Part shown: in pieces, positions 10,901-21,300 of the stretch | Numbering within the stretch: the stretch's first letter is position 1 | Layout: each line of letters starts with the position of its first letter | DNA from: Saturnia japonica | Lineage: Eukaryota > Arthropoda > Insecta > Lepidoptera > Saturniidae | NCBI GenBank assembly: GCA_033032175.1 | Contig: CM065312.1 | Coordinates: 2,852,001-2,916,000, forward strand | Direction of reading: 5' to 3' | Length of the DNA: 64,000 nt | Program-made: the position numbers and the translations under genes | The notes under the pieces: generated by a model | Database searches by the model: none | Told to the model about the DNA's origin: nothing | What the model saw: the letters and a program-made list of their open reading frames with translations, nothing else

Positions 10901-13900
10901 GACATTAGAGAAGCGCAGAAAGCGAGGAGATCTAATCGAAACATATAAAATACTTAGTAGCTATTATAATGTACCAGATCTGCCTAACATTTATAGCAAA
11001 AATGAAAATGTGATCCTCAGAGGACACAGTTTATAACTTTTAAGATTATTAACCAGCAGCAAGCCACGTCAGCATTTTTTATCCAACCGAGTGGTAAATG
11101 AATGGAATGAGCTGCCACAGCATGTTATAAGTGCCTCCTCAGTGTGCTCTTTTAAAAATCAACTAGATAAAAACTTGGCTAATTAAATAGTGCACTCAAC
11201 AATACAAAATAGAATACACGCATCAGCCTAAGGCTGTTAGTGTATAACTAATAATAATAATAATAAATTGTATTTTTGGTGAAAATTTAACAGTATTTAT
11301 ACATACATACATACATAAATCACGCCTATATCCCAATGGGTTAGGCAGAGACCACGTCTTTCCACCTGCTACGATCCTGGCATACCTCTTTCGCTTCTTC
11401 GACATTCATTAATTTTTTCATGCATGCTTGTCGGTTTAGAGTACTCTTGACCTTACCTTTCTTCAGAACGTCTCCGATTTGATCGATAAATGTTCGTCTA
11501 GGCCTTCCTCTTCCAACGATTCCTTTCATACTCGCATCATAAATATGTTTAGTCATTCTTCTTTCATTCATCCTCTCAACATGCCCAAACCATCTAAGCA
11601 TCCCTTTCTAAATTCGTGTGACTATATCTTCTTTCACACCACAAAGCTCTCTTATCACACTATTTCTTATCATGTCACTCAATTTCACTCCTAACATACC
11701 TCTTAGCGCTCTCATTTCTACTGCATTTATTTTACTTTCATGATTTTTCTGCCACACCCAGCTTTCACTTCCGTACATGAGTGTTGGAACCAACACTCCT
11801 CTATGCACAGCCAAACGAGCTTTCATAGAAATACTCTGGCTGCTCATAAAGGAGTGTAACGTCCCATTCACCATATTACCGGCATTTACTCTCCTTCCTA
11901 TATCTCTCTCATACTTTCCATCCCTGGTAAACATCGATCCCAAGTATACAAACTCACTTACTTGCTCCAGTTCATCTTCATCAATCCGGACACATACTTC
12001 TGTCAAGTTTTCTTCCTTTTCAAACACCAAAATTTTCGTCTTCTTTGCATTTACTTTCATTCCCTTTCTTTCCAAAGCCTCATTCATAATAGTCACCATC
12101 GCTTGCAAATCCTTAGTCGACGATGCAAGTAAAACTTGATCATCAGCGTAAAGAAGACATTTAACAAGTAACTCGTTCATTCTCAGTCCACAATCATTCT
12201 CTTTCAAATCTGTTAGACAATTATCCATGAAAGGTTGAACAGCCATGGAGACGCTACACATCCCTGTCTGACACCCTTTTGGATATCAAACCATTCAGTG
12301 TATGCTCCATTTATTCTAACACAAGCACTGAAATCCTCATAGAGAGATTTCAATGCTTGTATCAGATCCCCGCCAACCCCATGCCTAGACAATGCCAACC
12401 ACAACTCATTCCTCATCACTTTGTCATAGGCCTTTTCTAAATCCAAGAATGCACAAAATACTTTTTGGTTTGTTGCCAAATGTCTTTCAATTATGCACCT
12501 TAAGGAAAAGACCTGGTCCGTACATCCCATACTCTTTCTAAATCCCGCTTGTACATCCCATATTCTATCATCTGTTTCTAACATAACTCTTTCAATTATT
12601 ACCTTAGCATACAGTTTGCCGACAACACTGAGAAGGCTAATCCCGCGGTAATTTTTACAGTCTTGTTGTGACCCTTTTCCCTTGTGTAACGGCACGATCA
12701 CAACCTTGCGCCAGTCTCCCGGTACCCGACCGTTTATCCAACATAAGTTGAAATGGCGGTATAACTGACTTGCTACCACACCCTGTCTAGCCTTCAGCAT
12801 TTCGACAGACACCCTGTCATACCCCACAGTTTTACCAGATTTCATACTTTTTAAACCTTTCATAATCTCTTCCATACTGATGATGCTGTCAGGTTTACTT
12901 TCGTTAATTCCAAGAGCAGGTACTTTCAATGGGGCTAGCATCTCTTCCCTTTCAAACAAATTTTCAAAATATTCCTTCCATCTTTTCAACACATATTCTT
13001 CTCCTTTTATAATACTTCCATCCTTGCTTCTGATTTTAAATAACACTGAGTTAGTTGTCTTTCCTCGAGCTAATCTAATCGATTTCTAAAACACTTTAAT
13101 ATTGTCTCGAAAATTATCAGAGAGCCTTCTGTCAAACTCATCTTTCCGCTCTTTATTCTTCGTACTGACCAAATTTTTACTAATCCTTTCATCGTTTTGT
13201 AAACCTTTCTTGCCTTATCCACATCCTCTAATGTTGACCTTTGCACTCTTAGATTAGCCTTTGCGGCTAACCAATCCAGCCACGCTTTCTTTTTTCCATC
13301 CACAACTTTTTGCACATCTGTATCCACCCATATATTTTTCTGTGTTCTTCCATTCCTTCTTTTAGCAACCCCACATACCGCACTTGCAACATCAACTACA
13401 CCTTCCTTAAAATACTTCCATAAACATTCTATCTCACATTCTTCATCCAAATGAACAAATCGTTCTTTCAACTTTTTAATGTACTCATCTTTCACTTTAT
13501 CCTCTTGTAAATTTTCTACTTTCACACGTTCTAGATTAGATATTGATTCATCTACCGTTATCGTTATGATTATCGTTTGTAAAGTCCTCTAATCCGTGAC
13601 ATCACTAGGAAGTGGTATGTATCGATACAGACACCGCGATACGCCCGAGTATCCAGAACTTGTCCTTTCAGTCTTTCATCGATGACCACAAAATCAATCA
13701 TACTTTTAAAACCACATTCAACCCTTGTGTACATATGAACTGTTTTATGAGCAAACATTGTGTTTGCTACTAAAAGATTCCATTCCAAACATACATCAAG
13801 CAATCTTTTACCATTTTCGTTGCCTAAAACCTTTCATACCCATCACGCTTCACACCTACCCATCCATTAAAGTCTCCCAGCAGAATAATCCTTTTTTATT

Positions 13901-16900
13901 GTCCTTACACTTCTTTAGAACTTCTCTTAAACTTTCCCAGAACTCCTCACTTTCCTTTTTGGCTGCTGTAGAACCTCTGAAACCGAAATCGGTAGGTGCA
14001 TACACACCTAGAACAAAAATACGGGTGAGCCCAACTTTTAGCCTTATCCAGAGTAGTCTAGGACTCACACATTCATACTCAATCATACAATCATTCATTC
14101 GCGCAGACAGAATGACACCGACACCCTGGCAGCCTCTTTTGGTGTTGGGTATTCCAGACCAATACGCCGTGCAGGGCCCATAATTTGTGGTATCACACCC
14201 CTTCCGCTTCGTCTCATTCACACATAGCACATCAATTCTCCTCTCATCCATCATTTGACATAATTCATTTATTTTTTCATTGCATCCTCCTCTAACATTC
14301 AACGTAGCAAAGCGGCTTTCCACAGCCCGCTTTCCGCCCCCGTTGGAAACGAGACGAGACGTTCTAGTATTTATATTGATAAGTAAATGTTAAAAAACCT
14401 TTACATGACATTAAATTCCTTTGTCTTTGGCCTACTTACAATTTGTTTCGTAAAAAGGGATTTGGATTTATTCAAACACAAGTAATATCTTTACACTGGC
14501 TTTGTGGCTTTACGACTTCATTTAAATGATAAGATTTGATGTTGAAATTCATGCTGTACTATATTTTATCTAAAGCAAATTGACATTGTAAATTTACATA
14601 AAATATATATTTATGCATCGGTTGATTTGAACTAATTATGAAATTCAAAAATATTGAGTCGAAAGAGCTTTAAAAATAGGTATCATACAGTTTACATTTC
14701 AATCATAATGAGAAAAAAAAAAATTAAGTTGATATTTTTTAAATGGCTTTTCTGAAAATCATGACTGAAAACTTTAGTATTATTTGCAAAGTTGAGTTTA
14801 CTCAGTTGAAACTTCTGCATGTTTTTCAACTCCTTTTAAATTTTAAAGTCAATATTTCTACACTTATTAATATTTTTAGAGTCACTTTAACAAAGTACTA
14901 TGGTGCACGTTTTCTGATGGGCGTTTCCAATCACCTGACTCTTAGATAATCTCCTTGGGAAAGTTCAATAAGTGAACAATTATTTTTTCCATAATTGTTA
15001 ATTGTAGGCTTAGTATTGCAAAAAAAGAGGGTTATGTTTACAAACGTATATATGTATGTCTATTTTTTTGGCTAAACGGTTTTATGAATTCTGGCATACG
15101 AGGTGTCGTTAGATTCGTTTTAATTGTGGGAGTTACATAGGCTATATAATATATAAGTACTGGGACGTCTAGGATTCAAATATAAAGCAAAAATAGATAA
15201 ATATTTTTTTAGTTTAACTGTTTTTGTTTCCTTTTTAATAATTTAGGTTGTCAATAAACCAATATGATTCAATAATTAACTTTAATTTTAACTCGCGAAT
15301 TAGTTCCCTATTTTCATAATTTAAAATTATTGAAAGTATGTATTTTCATTTGCGTTCAGCGTTTCGTGCCCTTCGTGGCTGTGGCGGCCGCTAACTGGGT
15401 CAACATTCCACTCATGAGACAAAATGAGATAATTTTAGGTATGTATCTTTCCTGTCTTTAAAGAAACTAATAATATCATGGCTTCAAATCGAAGGTCCAA
15501 TGCCAATGAAATTAAAATGGGACCACACTTGAGGTATCCCCTTTCCAACGAAAAGTCGGTCAAAAAATTCGATTTTGATTAAAAACTCTATGAACGTTGT
15601 AATCTCGCAGCCGGATCTAGCCCGGTAAGGCTGTAAAAGCCATCAGCGGCTCTGTTTTTGGATAGGGTTAAACACTCAGGTTAAAAATAAGGTCAGATCG
15701 AAAAAAAAAAACTCGTAGTCGTCTTGAAAATCCTTGGATGTACTTGTTTGTCCCTTTTTAGTGTCATTCAGAGGGCCTAGCCAAGTTGTCATGTTGAAAT
15801 ATGTCAATTACATACATTGTTTTCGTTTTCGTTAGCGTTAACGATTGTAGACAGGCAACTTGGTTAGGCCCCCAGGTCGGACACTTTCCCCTTGTAGCTC
15901 CCATCCGTCAAACTTCGTTTCAAAAATTGGTAAACCTGATCGAGTTTCTTGCTGGCTCATGTCGATGTCTGGGACACTTTCCGAACTGGTATTTTAATAC
16001 TAAATTGAATATAGTTTTATTTTTATTATAAGTCAACTATATAATGAGTTAGATGATCTAGATTGCAGATAGTTCGTCGTTCTGATAAGAATCGTGGATT
16101 ATTGATTTCAGGATTGGACGTTAGCGACGAGGATGGAAAAGTGATTGGCAAGTCTCAAATAGCGCCGGTCAAGGGAATATCACAGGTTGTCACGTCTAGG
16201 TAAATATATTTCTATTATACTATATTCATCATAAGAAGTCCAAGTTTTCAAGCCTTCGTATTTTATTCAAAGTGGCGTCTAACAAGATGCTGGCTCCCTT
16301 GTTAGAACGATCTAGGGATATTTGTGACATTTCAAAATACATGCTTTGAGTTTATATTTATAATTCACTTTACATAAGTAGGTAAAATATCCAAACGATA
16401 TCAAGCAAAACACCACCAATATTAAATAATATAGGGTCAAAAACCTAATTTAATAAATTAGAATTGAAAACCACGACATGTCACTTCAAGGTTCCGCCAA
16501 AAAACCTCAATTTTTCTATAGTTTATTTTTGTTATTTGCACAGCGCTTACACACCCATCGATCAATTTGAAGCATAATAAAATTATATTATACATCATTT
16601 AAAGCTACTAGCTGTGCCCGCGGCTTCGCTAACGTGGACTACAGAATGCCCGCGCGAATCTTCCGCTCTCGCTCCCGGCTATTTTAAAGACAAAAATGCT
16701 TATTGTGGCTGTTCCTTAGAAAATAGACATGTACTCTCGCGGACTTTTTTTTGTAGGTCTTTTTAATGTCTACAATTATTAAAACACATTAATTTGCTAT
16801 ATATCTTATGGTTTACTCAGCGTAAGTCATTTAAGCGCCCGAATTGATTCACCATGACCAGTGTGTTTTTATTTGTGCGCAACCCTAATTCTTTTACTAA

Positions 16901-19900
16901 AATAACAGTTGCCTTTCCTATAAAATGAGCTATCTACTAGTGAAAGTCCCGTCAAAATCGGTCACACCGTTTCGGAGATTGCCCGGAACAAGCAGACAGA
17001 CAGGCAATTTTTTTTTATTTGTATCGTTTACACTTTAGTAAAAAGCTGTTATTTTGACATTACAAACAGACACTTCAATTTTATTAATTGTATAGATAAA
17101 AAGAATCGACAATCCTAAAATCAACTTCCAATTTAACCAAGCATTTTTAGCATAAACCAAGTCTAATTAATTTGTTGTTATGTTCATAAACACGTAGCTT
17201 TAATGAACAATGTTGTCTAGAATCGTTATGTGTGCACCGGGAATGCTCCTATTACCGATGATCATGGAGAGGCTGGAGCCAAAGCCCTGGATGCAGAGGA
17301 TCAAGTGGGCCCACATCGGCATACAGACAGCGATCGTCGGAATGTTGTGAGTGTTGTACCTACTATATCGATAGGCATTACACGTACAGTGTTATATCGC
17401 TTTGAGCTGTTTAAATTGATTTTAGTTTTCACTAATTTAGATTAGGTGTATATGAAATTATTCCAAAATACATCTATTAAACTTAAAAAAATTAAATGTT
17501 ATATTCTTATTTTAGTAAAATTCACCGACAAAACTGACGTAGTACGCTGTCTTTTGTCATATTTAATTGAATTAATACTTTATGGTACTTTTAGTTTGTA
17601 ATCTTGCGAGCTTAATGCTGTAAAGTATCTTCTTCCCACTAACCAGCGGTAATGTGGAAAAAATATTATTGACTGTAGTACAATAACAAATTAAATTAAA
17701 CTGAGCAAACACAAAAATATAAAACTAGAAAAGTAATAAAATTTAAATATAATATTATACTAAATAAAGTGTGTAATAAAACTAAAATATAAACAAACGG
17801 CGCACATAGTGATAGGTTTATTAAAGTGGTGAATTATCTACTATAGTGCATTTTTTATTCCCACGGAGTAAAATGACATTTCATATGTTGCTAGTTTATT
17901 ATGTTTTTAAAATAGGGATATCATCCAAACGGTACGAAATTTTAAACCCGTATGAGATATACGTATTGATAAGTTTTTTTTTTTTTTCAAAAAACATTAA
18001 ACCCTGCTTATCGGAACCCTTATGAGGGAGACAAATTTATAGTTTTTTTTTGCAGTTGTTCGCCATAATATATTCATTTTATAGTTTCCTGAATTTATGT
18101 CATTTGTGTTCGACCAAAGAACCCTTTAGTGGAAGTAATGAATTAACATCAATGTATGTTAGGTCCTTACATATGAAATTGGCGTTTGGTACAGGAGGTA
18201 TATAAAGTCAATTTTTTTTTGTAAAATATATAATATATAATTTATGAAAGTATGCACCGTTGTTATCTATGCACTTTTGCCATCTCATAGGTAGTTCATT
18301 GTTCCCTTTACTAAAAAAACCATGGGATCGGGAATCAATAAACTCTTTGAAGGCGGTTTGGGCTGCCGCATCGGAGTTGAATTTTTTTCCTTATAAGAAG
18401 TTGTCCAAATTCCGGAAAAAATCTGTTGGAGCAAGGTCCGGGGAGTACGGTGGATGTCGCAGACATTCCAATTGTAGCTCATCTAACCAAGTGATTGTTT
18501 GTTGTGCCGCTTGTGGTCTTGCGTTGCCGTGAAGCAGCAGTGGCCTAGAGCGACTGACCAATCTCGGTTGCTTAGCAGTTAGTTCTTCCTTCATGGTTTG
18601 CAGTTCCACTGCCGTAATCGTTTGGCAAGATTTTAGAAAGCTGTAGTGAACGACACCGGCGCTAATCCACCAAACACTCACAAATAACTTTTTCCGAGTA
18701 AATTTTCGTTTAGGGCAGGATTTGGCTGGGTCTCCAGGGTTCAGCCATTTCGACGAGCGCTTCCGATTATCGTAAATTATCCACTTTTCATCACAAGTAA
18801 TGATTCGATTTAAAATCCCTTCATTTTTGTGTCGGTTGAGCAAAGTAACACAGCAGTCGACGCGTGTTTGCAAGTTCGATTCACTCAATTCATGAGGTAC
18901 CCATCATTCAAGTTTTTTACTTTCCCGATTTGCTTCAAGTGGATTAATACAGTTTTATCACTTACCCCGAAGCCTGCAGCTATCTTTGAAGTGCTTTGTG
19001 ATGGATCCGCTTCCACAATAGCCTTTAATTCTTCATTTTCTTCTTTGGTCTCCAGCCGTCCACGGGGTTGGTTCTGAAGGTCGAAATTTCCAGAACGAAA
19101 ACCTTGAAACCAAAGACGTACCGTGCTTTCTTTTGCGACACCAGCGCCGTACACATCATTAATCCTTCCTGCTTTTTCTGCAGCACTGGTACCACGGTAG
19201 AACTCGTACTCGTAAATATACCGATATTTCATGTTTTCTATTGTGCAGTAATAAGCGACGCCAAAGAAAAAAAATATGAGGGAAAAAACAAATGAATGAC
19301 TGTTTCAAAACTCAAATGTACCAGGTAAATTAATTTATAAATTTGAATTTGGAATTCTTAACCAAAGAGGAAATACTTCAGATCAAAGTGGTCAGTACGA
19401 TAAAACGCTAATTTCATATGTAAGGACCTAATACTTTAATTTAGTTTTTGTATACATTACGCATACAATCAATTTAAGAGTCAATACGACTTCATTGTTA
19501 AAATATAGTTTTATTTCCATTCTTATTTTATAAACCAGCGGGTATAGCAGGCGTAACAATACTTCGTAATTGTTTTAATAAATACTTTTAGTTGAAACGA
19601 ATAAGTATATGGGTTATTTGTAGTTACAAGCGGTTTTTTGAACCTACACAACACACACGTATCATATATTATGATCCTTCGCAACATATTATTTACATAA
19701 CATAATGGTAATAGTAAATTATCGGGTATTATGAATAACACAATATATTTAAATTAATAAATAAAAACCCTCAATTCAGTATTTAAAATCCTACGATTCA
19801 AATAATTGTAACGAAAAATATACGTTAGCAGAACACCACAGAAATAAATCTGGCAACATTATTTTTTAGTTTGACATTAGTGATTGTCAATTTACTCCGT

Positions 19901-20666
19901 GGGAATAATAAGTGCAGTATAGTCAGTTTCACGACTTTTATTAATGAAAATCAATTAACATTGAATTGTTTTGCCAGCCTAACGTTCATGGTGCCGACTG
20001 CTTGTGCGATCTTTCCTCAGAGATGGTAAGTTAAAACTATGTTTAGCACATATAACATATCGAACAAAGTCGATATTACACTTAAATATCTAGTTAGTAG
20101 GTATGGTATGGTTAGTAGATTGGAACACCCTAGAGAAGATCGCAGCCAAATAATCTTGTGTTGTGAATTGTGATCCTGCAGCGAGTAGGGTTTCCAGAGT
20201 TCCTTAGGGAATGGGGATTTTAGATTGGCAATGTGCTAGTGATGTCTATGGTATTACAAGCGTTCATAGGTTATGAACAGGGGGGCCGTATGCTTGTTTG
20301 TCCCTTTTGTAAAAAAATGGGATATTCTTTCACAAATTTGGGGAATAAATTCATTTTTAGGGAAGTGTCGGCGAAAAGTAATTCTTGGGGACATATTTGG
20401 GGAATGGAGAATCAATAAGAGAAATTTTAAACATGTCATATTCATGTCTGTGGTGGTCACGGTGCAGACTTTATCGTCCTTTAAAAATCATTTTACAGTT
20501 AATGGTGGCCTCGCAAAAACCAATGTAATGTAAAATAAATTTCATTTATTTCAGCAAACTCTCAATAGACACAATAAAACGTTTTGAGAAGGATAAGTAC
20601 GACGAGATAGTGAAGAACACTGGAGGTAAACCGCCCCAATACGTTTATTTCAATAAGGGACTGTAG
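4969..20666 (+). CDS. Sfxn1-3: sideroflexin (SFXN1/3 type), complete, eight coding exons
   Basis: Mitochondrial inner-membrane carrier; human SFXN1/SFXN3 import serine for one-carbon metabolism. Coding exons: 4969-5126, 6258-6428, 7681-7882, 15360-15438, 16112-16199, 17221-17346, 19978-20025 and 20555-20666. All junctions are GT-AG with matching phases, giving 984 bases and 327 residues (human about 322). Family marks: [17 protein letters not shown] near the N-terminus; HPDSGE at residues 78-83; [18 protein letters not shown] after residue 115; [20 protein letters not shown] from 178; C-terminal VYFNKGL. An acceptor ends at 4965, so a non-coding exon lies upstream. A second possible acceptor at 7649 would shift the frame and is taken as a decoy. 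Intron 4 (7.5 kb) and intron 7 (2.6 kb) are packed with transposons. AATAAA at 21291 is the first clear poly(A) signal I noticed. The symbol is by homology. Confidence 0.97.
5200..5405 (-). repeat. fragment of tRNA-like SINE (family B)
   Basis: The block ATGCTATGGTTTCGTCAC followed by TTTTCCTTCACAGAAAGC matches the same blocks in the longer copies at 8020-8300 and 42041-42365. It is old and diverged and lies in sideroflexin intron 1 (between coding exons 1 and 2). Confidence 0.45.
5630..6055. repeat. interspersed repeat, family D
   Basis: Contains GGTTGGACCGATTT, AGGAATAACTTAGGCTA, AAAAAGACCTACAAAAAG and ACGGAATTCTGTAGT, ending in a CGCGGGCTCAGC block and TACTAGTT. The same ordered blocks occur at 40755-41200 and, inverted, at 16608-17095 and 55255-55420. 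The layout is like the 3' ends of widespread lepidopteran repeats. The class is not resolved. Confidence 0.6.
6429..7412. other. sideroflexin intron sequence without recognisable features
   Basis: AT-rich intron between coding exons 2 and 3. I see no coding, RNA gene or clear repeat structure here, except that about 33 bases near 7312-7345 resemble, inverted, 21115-21147. Confidence 0.4.
7413..7649 (+). repeat. tandem duplication upstream of sideroflexin coding exon 3
   Basis: About 95 bases at 7415-7509 are repeated at 7555-7649. Shared blocks include TTAGAAA, ATTAAAATTC and GTAGAATTTTA-like segments, and each copy ends in a CCTCTCTYT pyrimidine tract followed by AG. Each copy therefore carries an acceptor-like end. 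The acceptor actually supported by homology is 31 bases further on, at 7680. Confidence 0.65.
8020..8300 (-). repeat. tRNA-like SINE copy (family B)
   Basis: On the minus strand a GGTTCGAATC box (8254-8264 on the plus strand) has the form of a pol III B box. It is followed by a body with blocks shared with 42041-42365, such as AAGTGCAGCTGYC, GAACACAC and TAGGTGCTTG. This suggests a tRNA-derived SINE in minus orientation. A TG dinucleotide run precedes it at 7990-8010. No tRNA fold or intact gene is implied. Confidence 0.55.
8475..9750 (+). mobile_element. mariner element copy 1
   Basis: The terminal inverted repeats are AGGTCGTTACCTATGAAATT at the left and its near-perfect inverse at 9724-9750, with TA at both borders inside an AT-rich microsatellite. 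The length of about 1.28 kb is typical of mariner. The ends closely match the copy at 18160-19430, so both belong to one family. The transposase is broken. Confidence 0.93.
8663..9674 (+). pseudogene. mariner transposase, broken
   Basis: Starts [20 protein letters not shown]. The N-terminal helix-turn-helix half is open to about 8998, where a run of ten A bases shifts the frame. In-frame stops follow at 9165-9167 (TAA) and 9423-9425 (TAG). The catalytic motifs are all still readable: [15 protein letters not shown], and [13 protein letters not shown] with 34 positions between the second and third Asp (DD34D). It ends at a stop around 9672-9674. An intact enzyme would cut and paste the element at TA sites; this copy cannot make it. 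Confidence 0.93.
9763..9970. mobile_element. foldback MITE inside the family E repeat
   Basis: Inverted arms near 9764-9790 and 9942-9970 share CGATAAGTTGAGACC and flank about 150 bases of GC-richer sequence. It lies only a dozen bases from the right end of mariner copy 1, in the same AT-rich target. No coding capacity. Confidence 0.6.
10231..10470 (-). repeat. lepidopteran-type short interspersed repeat (family A), near full length
   Basis: Read on the minus strand it starts GGTGGTAAACAAGCATACGG and continues with a GCCCGCCTGAT block and a TTATTTGGCTGCGATCTTCT block. Five other copies occur in the window: 20118-20320, 37380-37610, 46446-46640, 49690-49880 and 54905-55165. Repeats of this appearance are widespread in moths. 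No pol III boxes are obvious, so the SINE label is provisional. Confidence 0.7.
10495..11266 (+). pseudogene. 5'-truncated LINE: C-terminal part of a reverse transcriptase
   Basis: From 10755 an open stretch of 93 codons reads [20 protein letters not shown] and then [20 protein letters not shown]. This is the conserved C-terminal region after the RT domain in CR1/L2/jockey-group LINEs. Decayed RT thumb sequence lies upstream (10495-10750), and [17 protein letters not shown] follows near 11090. A TAA microsatellite at about 11250-11266 is a typical 3' tail for this group. Insertion was probably truncated at the 5' end. Confidence 0.8.
11341..13525 (-). pseudogene. RTE reverse transcriptase, frameshifted
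   Basis: Separate frames hold consecutive RT parts: a linker region (13070-13525); fingers and palm with [20 protein letters not shown] and [11 protein letters not shown] and GVRQGC (12213-13046); palm and thumb with the catalytic [11 protein letters not shown] (11608-12261); and the C-terminal [13 protein letters not shown] block (11341-11601). Breaks fall near 13060, 12240 and 11605. The YADD active site is intact. Confidence 0.9.
13570..14323 (-). pseudogene. RTE apurinic-type endonuclease, frameshifted
   Basis: Starts [20 protein letters not shown]. The endonuclease marks [16 protein letters not shown] and VGVILS are visible, then [10 protein letters not shown]. The expected GDFNGWVG block is corrupted to FCWETLMDG by a shift near 13860, and the SDH motif reads as TYHFLVM. 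This enzyme nicks target DNA in functional RTE elements. Confidence 0.85.
14735..15310 (+). repeat. interspersed repeat, family K copy 1
   Basis: Shares ordered blocks with 44230-44600, among them TTTTAAAGTCA.TATTTCTAC, TTTTAGAGTCACTT-like, CGTTTTCT.AT.GG and TTTTTTCCATAATTGT, plus a tail with CCAATATGATT and AACTCGCGAA. The two copies share neither a coding frame nor inverted ends. The class is unknown. Confidence 0.5.
15490..15670. repeat. interspersed repeat fragments, families G and H
   Basis: The block GGTCCAATGCCAATGAAATT followed by AAAATGGGACCAC and TTGAGGTATCCC recurs at 25355-25530 and 42535-42650. The adjoining block with GCCCGGTAAGGCTGTAAAAG and TCTGTTTTTGGATAGGG recurs inverted at 55495-55690. 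Both are short pieces of common repeats, and their class is not resolved. Confidence 0.5.
15772..15872. mobile_element. 100-base MITE
   Basis: Inverted ends GGGCCTAGCCAAGTTG (15773-15790) and its near-perfect inverse (15853-15872) flank about 65 bases holding a CGTTTTCGTTTTCGTTAGCG run. No coding capacity. It is in sideroflexin intron 5 (between coding exons 4 and 5). Confidence 0.65.
15890..15995 (-). repeat. family I short repeat
   Basis: On the minus strand it carries TTCGGAAAGTGTCCCAGACA and then AGCCAGCAAGAAACTCGATC. The same ordered blocks recur at 48640-48740, 55180-55250 and 60555-60640. Class unknown. Confidence 0.45.
16254..16512 (-). repeat. family C SINE-like repeat
   Basis: Contains GGCTCCCTTGTTAGAACGAT, a TATTTATAATTCACTT block, ATAGGGTCAAAAACCTAA and an inverted GGCGG-type head. 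The copy at 39329-39666 has target duplications that fix the orientation as minus. Other copies are at 48893-49160 (minus) and 50075-50245 (plus). Confidence 0.65.
16608..17095. repeat. family D repeat, inverted relative to 5630-6055
   Basis: Begins CTAGCTGTGCCCGCGGCTTC and continues with ACTACAGAATGCCCGCGCG, a TGTAGGTCTTTTTAATG block and GTTTCGGAGATTGCCCGGAA, then an AAAAAGCTGTTATTTTGACA terminal part. That last part also occurs alone at 37798-37860. Longest copy of the family in the window. Confidence 0.65.
18160..19430 (-). mobile_element. mariner element copy 2
   Basis: The ends TTAGGTCCTTACATATGAAA (18159) and its inverse at 19402-19430 have TA on each border. The length is 1271 bases. 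Same family as 8475-9750 by TIR and transposase similarity, in the opposite orientation. Confidence 0.93.
18216..19232 (-). pseudogene. mariner transposase with mutated catalytic residue
   Basis: Starts [20 protein letters not shown]. The N-terminal frame (18885-19232) and the catalytic frame (18391-18888) overlap by four bases, which marks a frameshift. TCDEKWI and [12 protein letters not shown] are kept, but the middle catalytic motif reads LLHGNARP, with Asp replaced by Gly. A TAA at 18391-18393 cuts off the C-terminus, which continues recognisably in the same frame ([18 protein letters not shown]) to about 18216. Inactive for three independent reasons. Confidence 0.92.
20118..20320 (-). 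repeat. family A repeat, diverged copy
   Basis: Matches the copy at 10231-10470 over AGAAGATCGCAGCCAAATAA, CCAGAGTTCCTTAGGG, GATGTCTATGGTATTACAAG and GGCCGTATGCTTGTTTG. It lacks the distal end of that copy. It is in the last sideroflexin intron. Confidence 0.65.
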
Positions 20667-21300
20667 AACTATGTGTAGTGTTTTAATCGTTATTCAATAC
20701 CGCGTATGTATCATTGAGTGTTTAATCCCTTTTAAACATCTATACTAAGATTGAAGTGACCAGTTGTAGGAGTTTAAGTTTTTAGGAAAATTATACTGGA
20801 AATATTTCTACCACGCTTAGAGAAGAAACTGAAACAGTGAATAGAAAAATATCTTTTTGTTAAATTTAATTTAAAAAATACATAAATTTTCTACATGTTA
20901 TCAGATCAAAAATTCTCTAAGTCGACTTTGGAACTTCAGCAACTGGACCCTTCTATTATTTTAAACTTTAAATATGAGTTTTGAAACTTCTTTGGCCGCT
21001 ATGAGAGTAAAATCCCAATGTTTATTTTTAGTAAAACGTCATATATGAGTTAACACTCCTGATGCAAAAAGTAGGGAAATAAGCATTTGGTTAGAGAGAG
21101 AAATAGCAACCGAAAGAGATAGATGAGCGCGACAGATTAAGACAACACGCAATTATCGTTGGGTTCGCAGCCATACGATTATTACCTTACTTGTACGACA
21201 ATTTCATGCCTTCGTACGATGTACGATAACACAATTTTCATTTATTATCGTACGAACATATGATAATTTAAACATTCTAAGAATTCATAAAATAAACTCA

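Larger units (their letters stand above)
11300..14360 (-). mobile_element. RTE-type LINE, near full length but decayed
   Basis: On the minus strand it runs from a GGGGGCGGAAAGCGGGC-like 5' leader through endonuclease and reverse transcriptase to a 3' UTR with CCCATTGGGATATAGGCG and an ATGT microsatellite tail (11300-11317). The order EN-RT with no ORF1 is the RTE layout. At least four frameshifts split the reading frame, so it cannot retrotranspose. It sits in sideroflexin intron 4 (the intron between coding exons 3 and 4), antisense to the gene. A second, truncated copy of the same 3' end is at 63421-63740. Confidence 0.9.
17840..19923. mobile_element. non-autonomous TIR element interrupted by a mariner
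   Basis: Inverted ends of about 38 bases, ACTATAGTGCATTTTTTATT followed by CCCACGGAGTAAAATGACA at 17840-17878 and its inverse at 19886-19923, bracket 2.08 kb. Mariner copy 2 (1271 bases) accounts for the middle, leaving about 810 bases of host element without coding capacity. No clear target duplication was found, so the superfamily is open. It lies in sideroflexin intron 7 (between coding exons 6 and 7). Confidence 0.7.
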
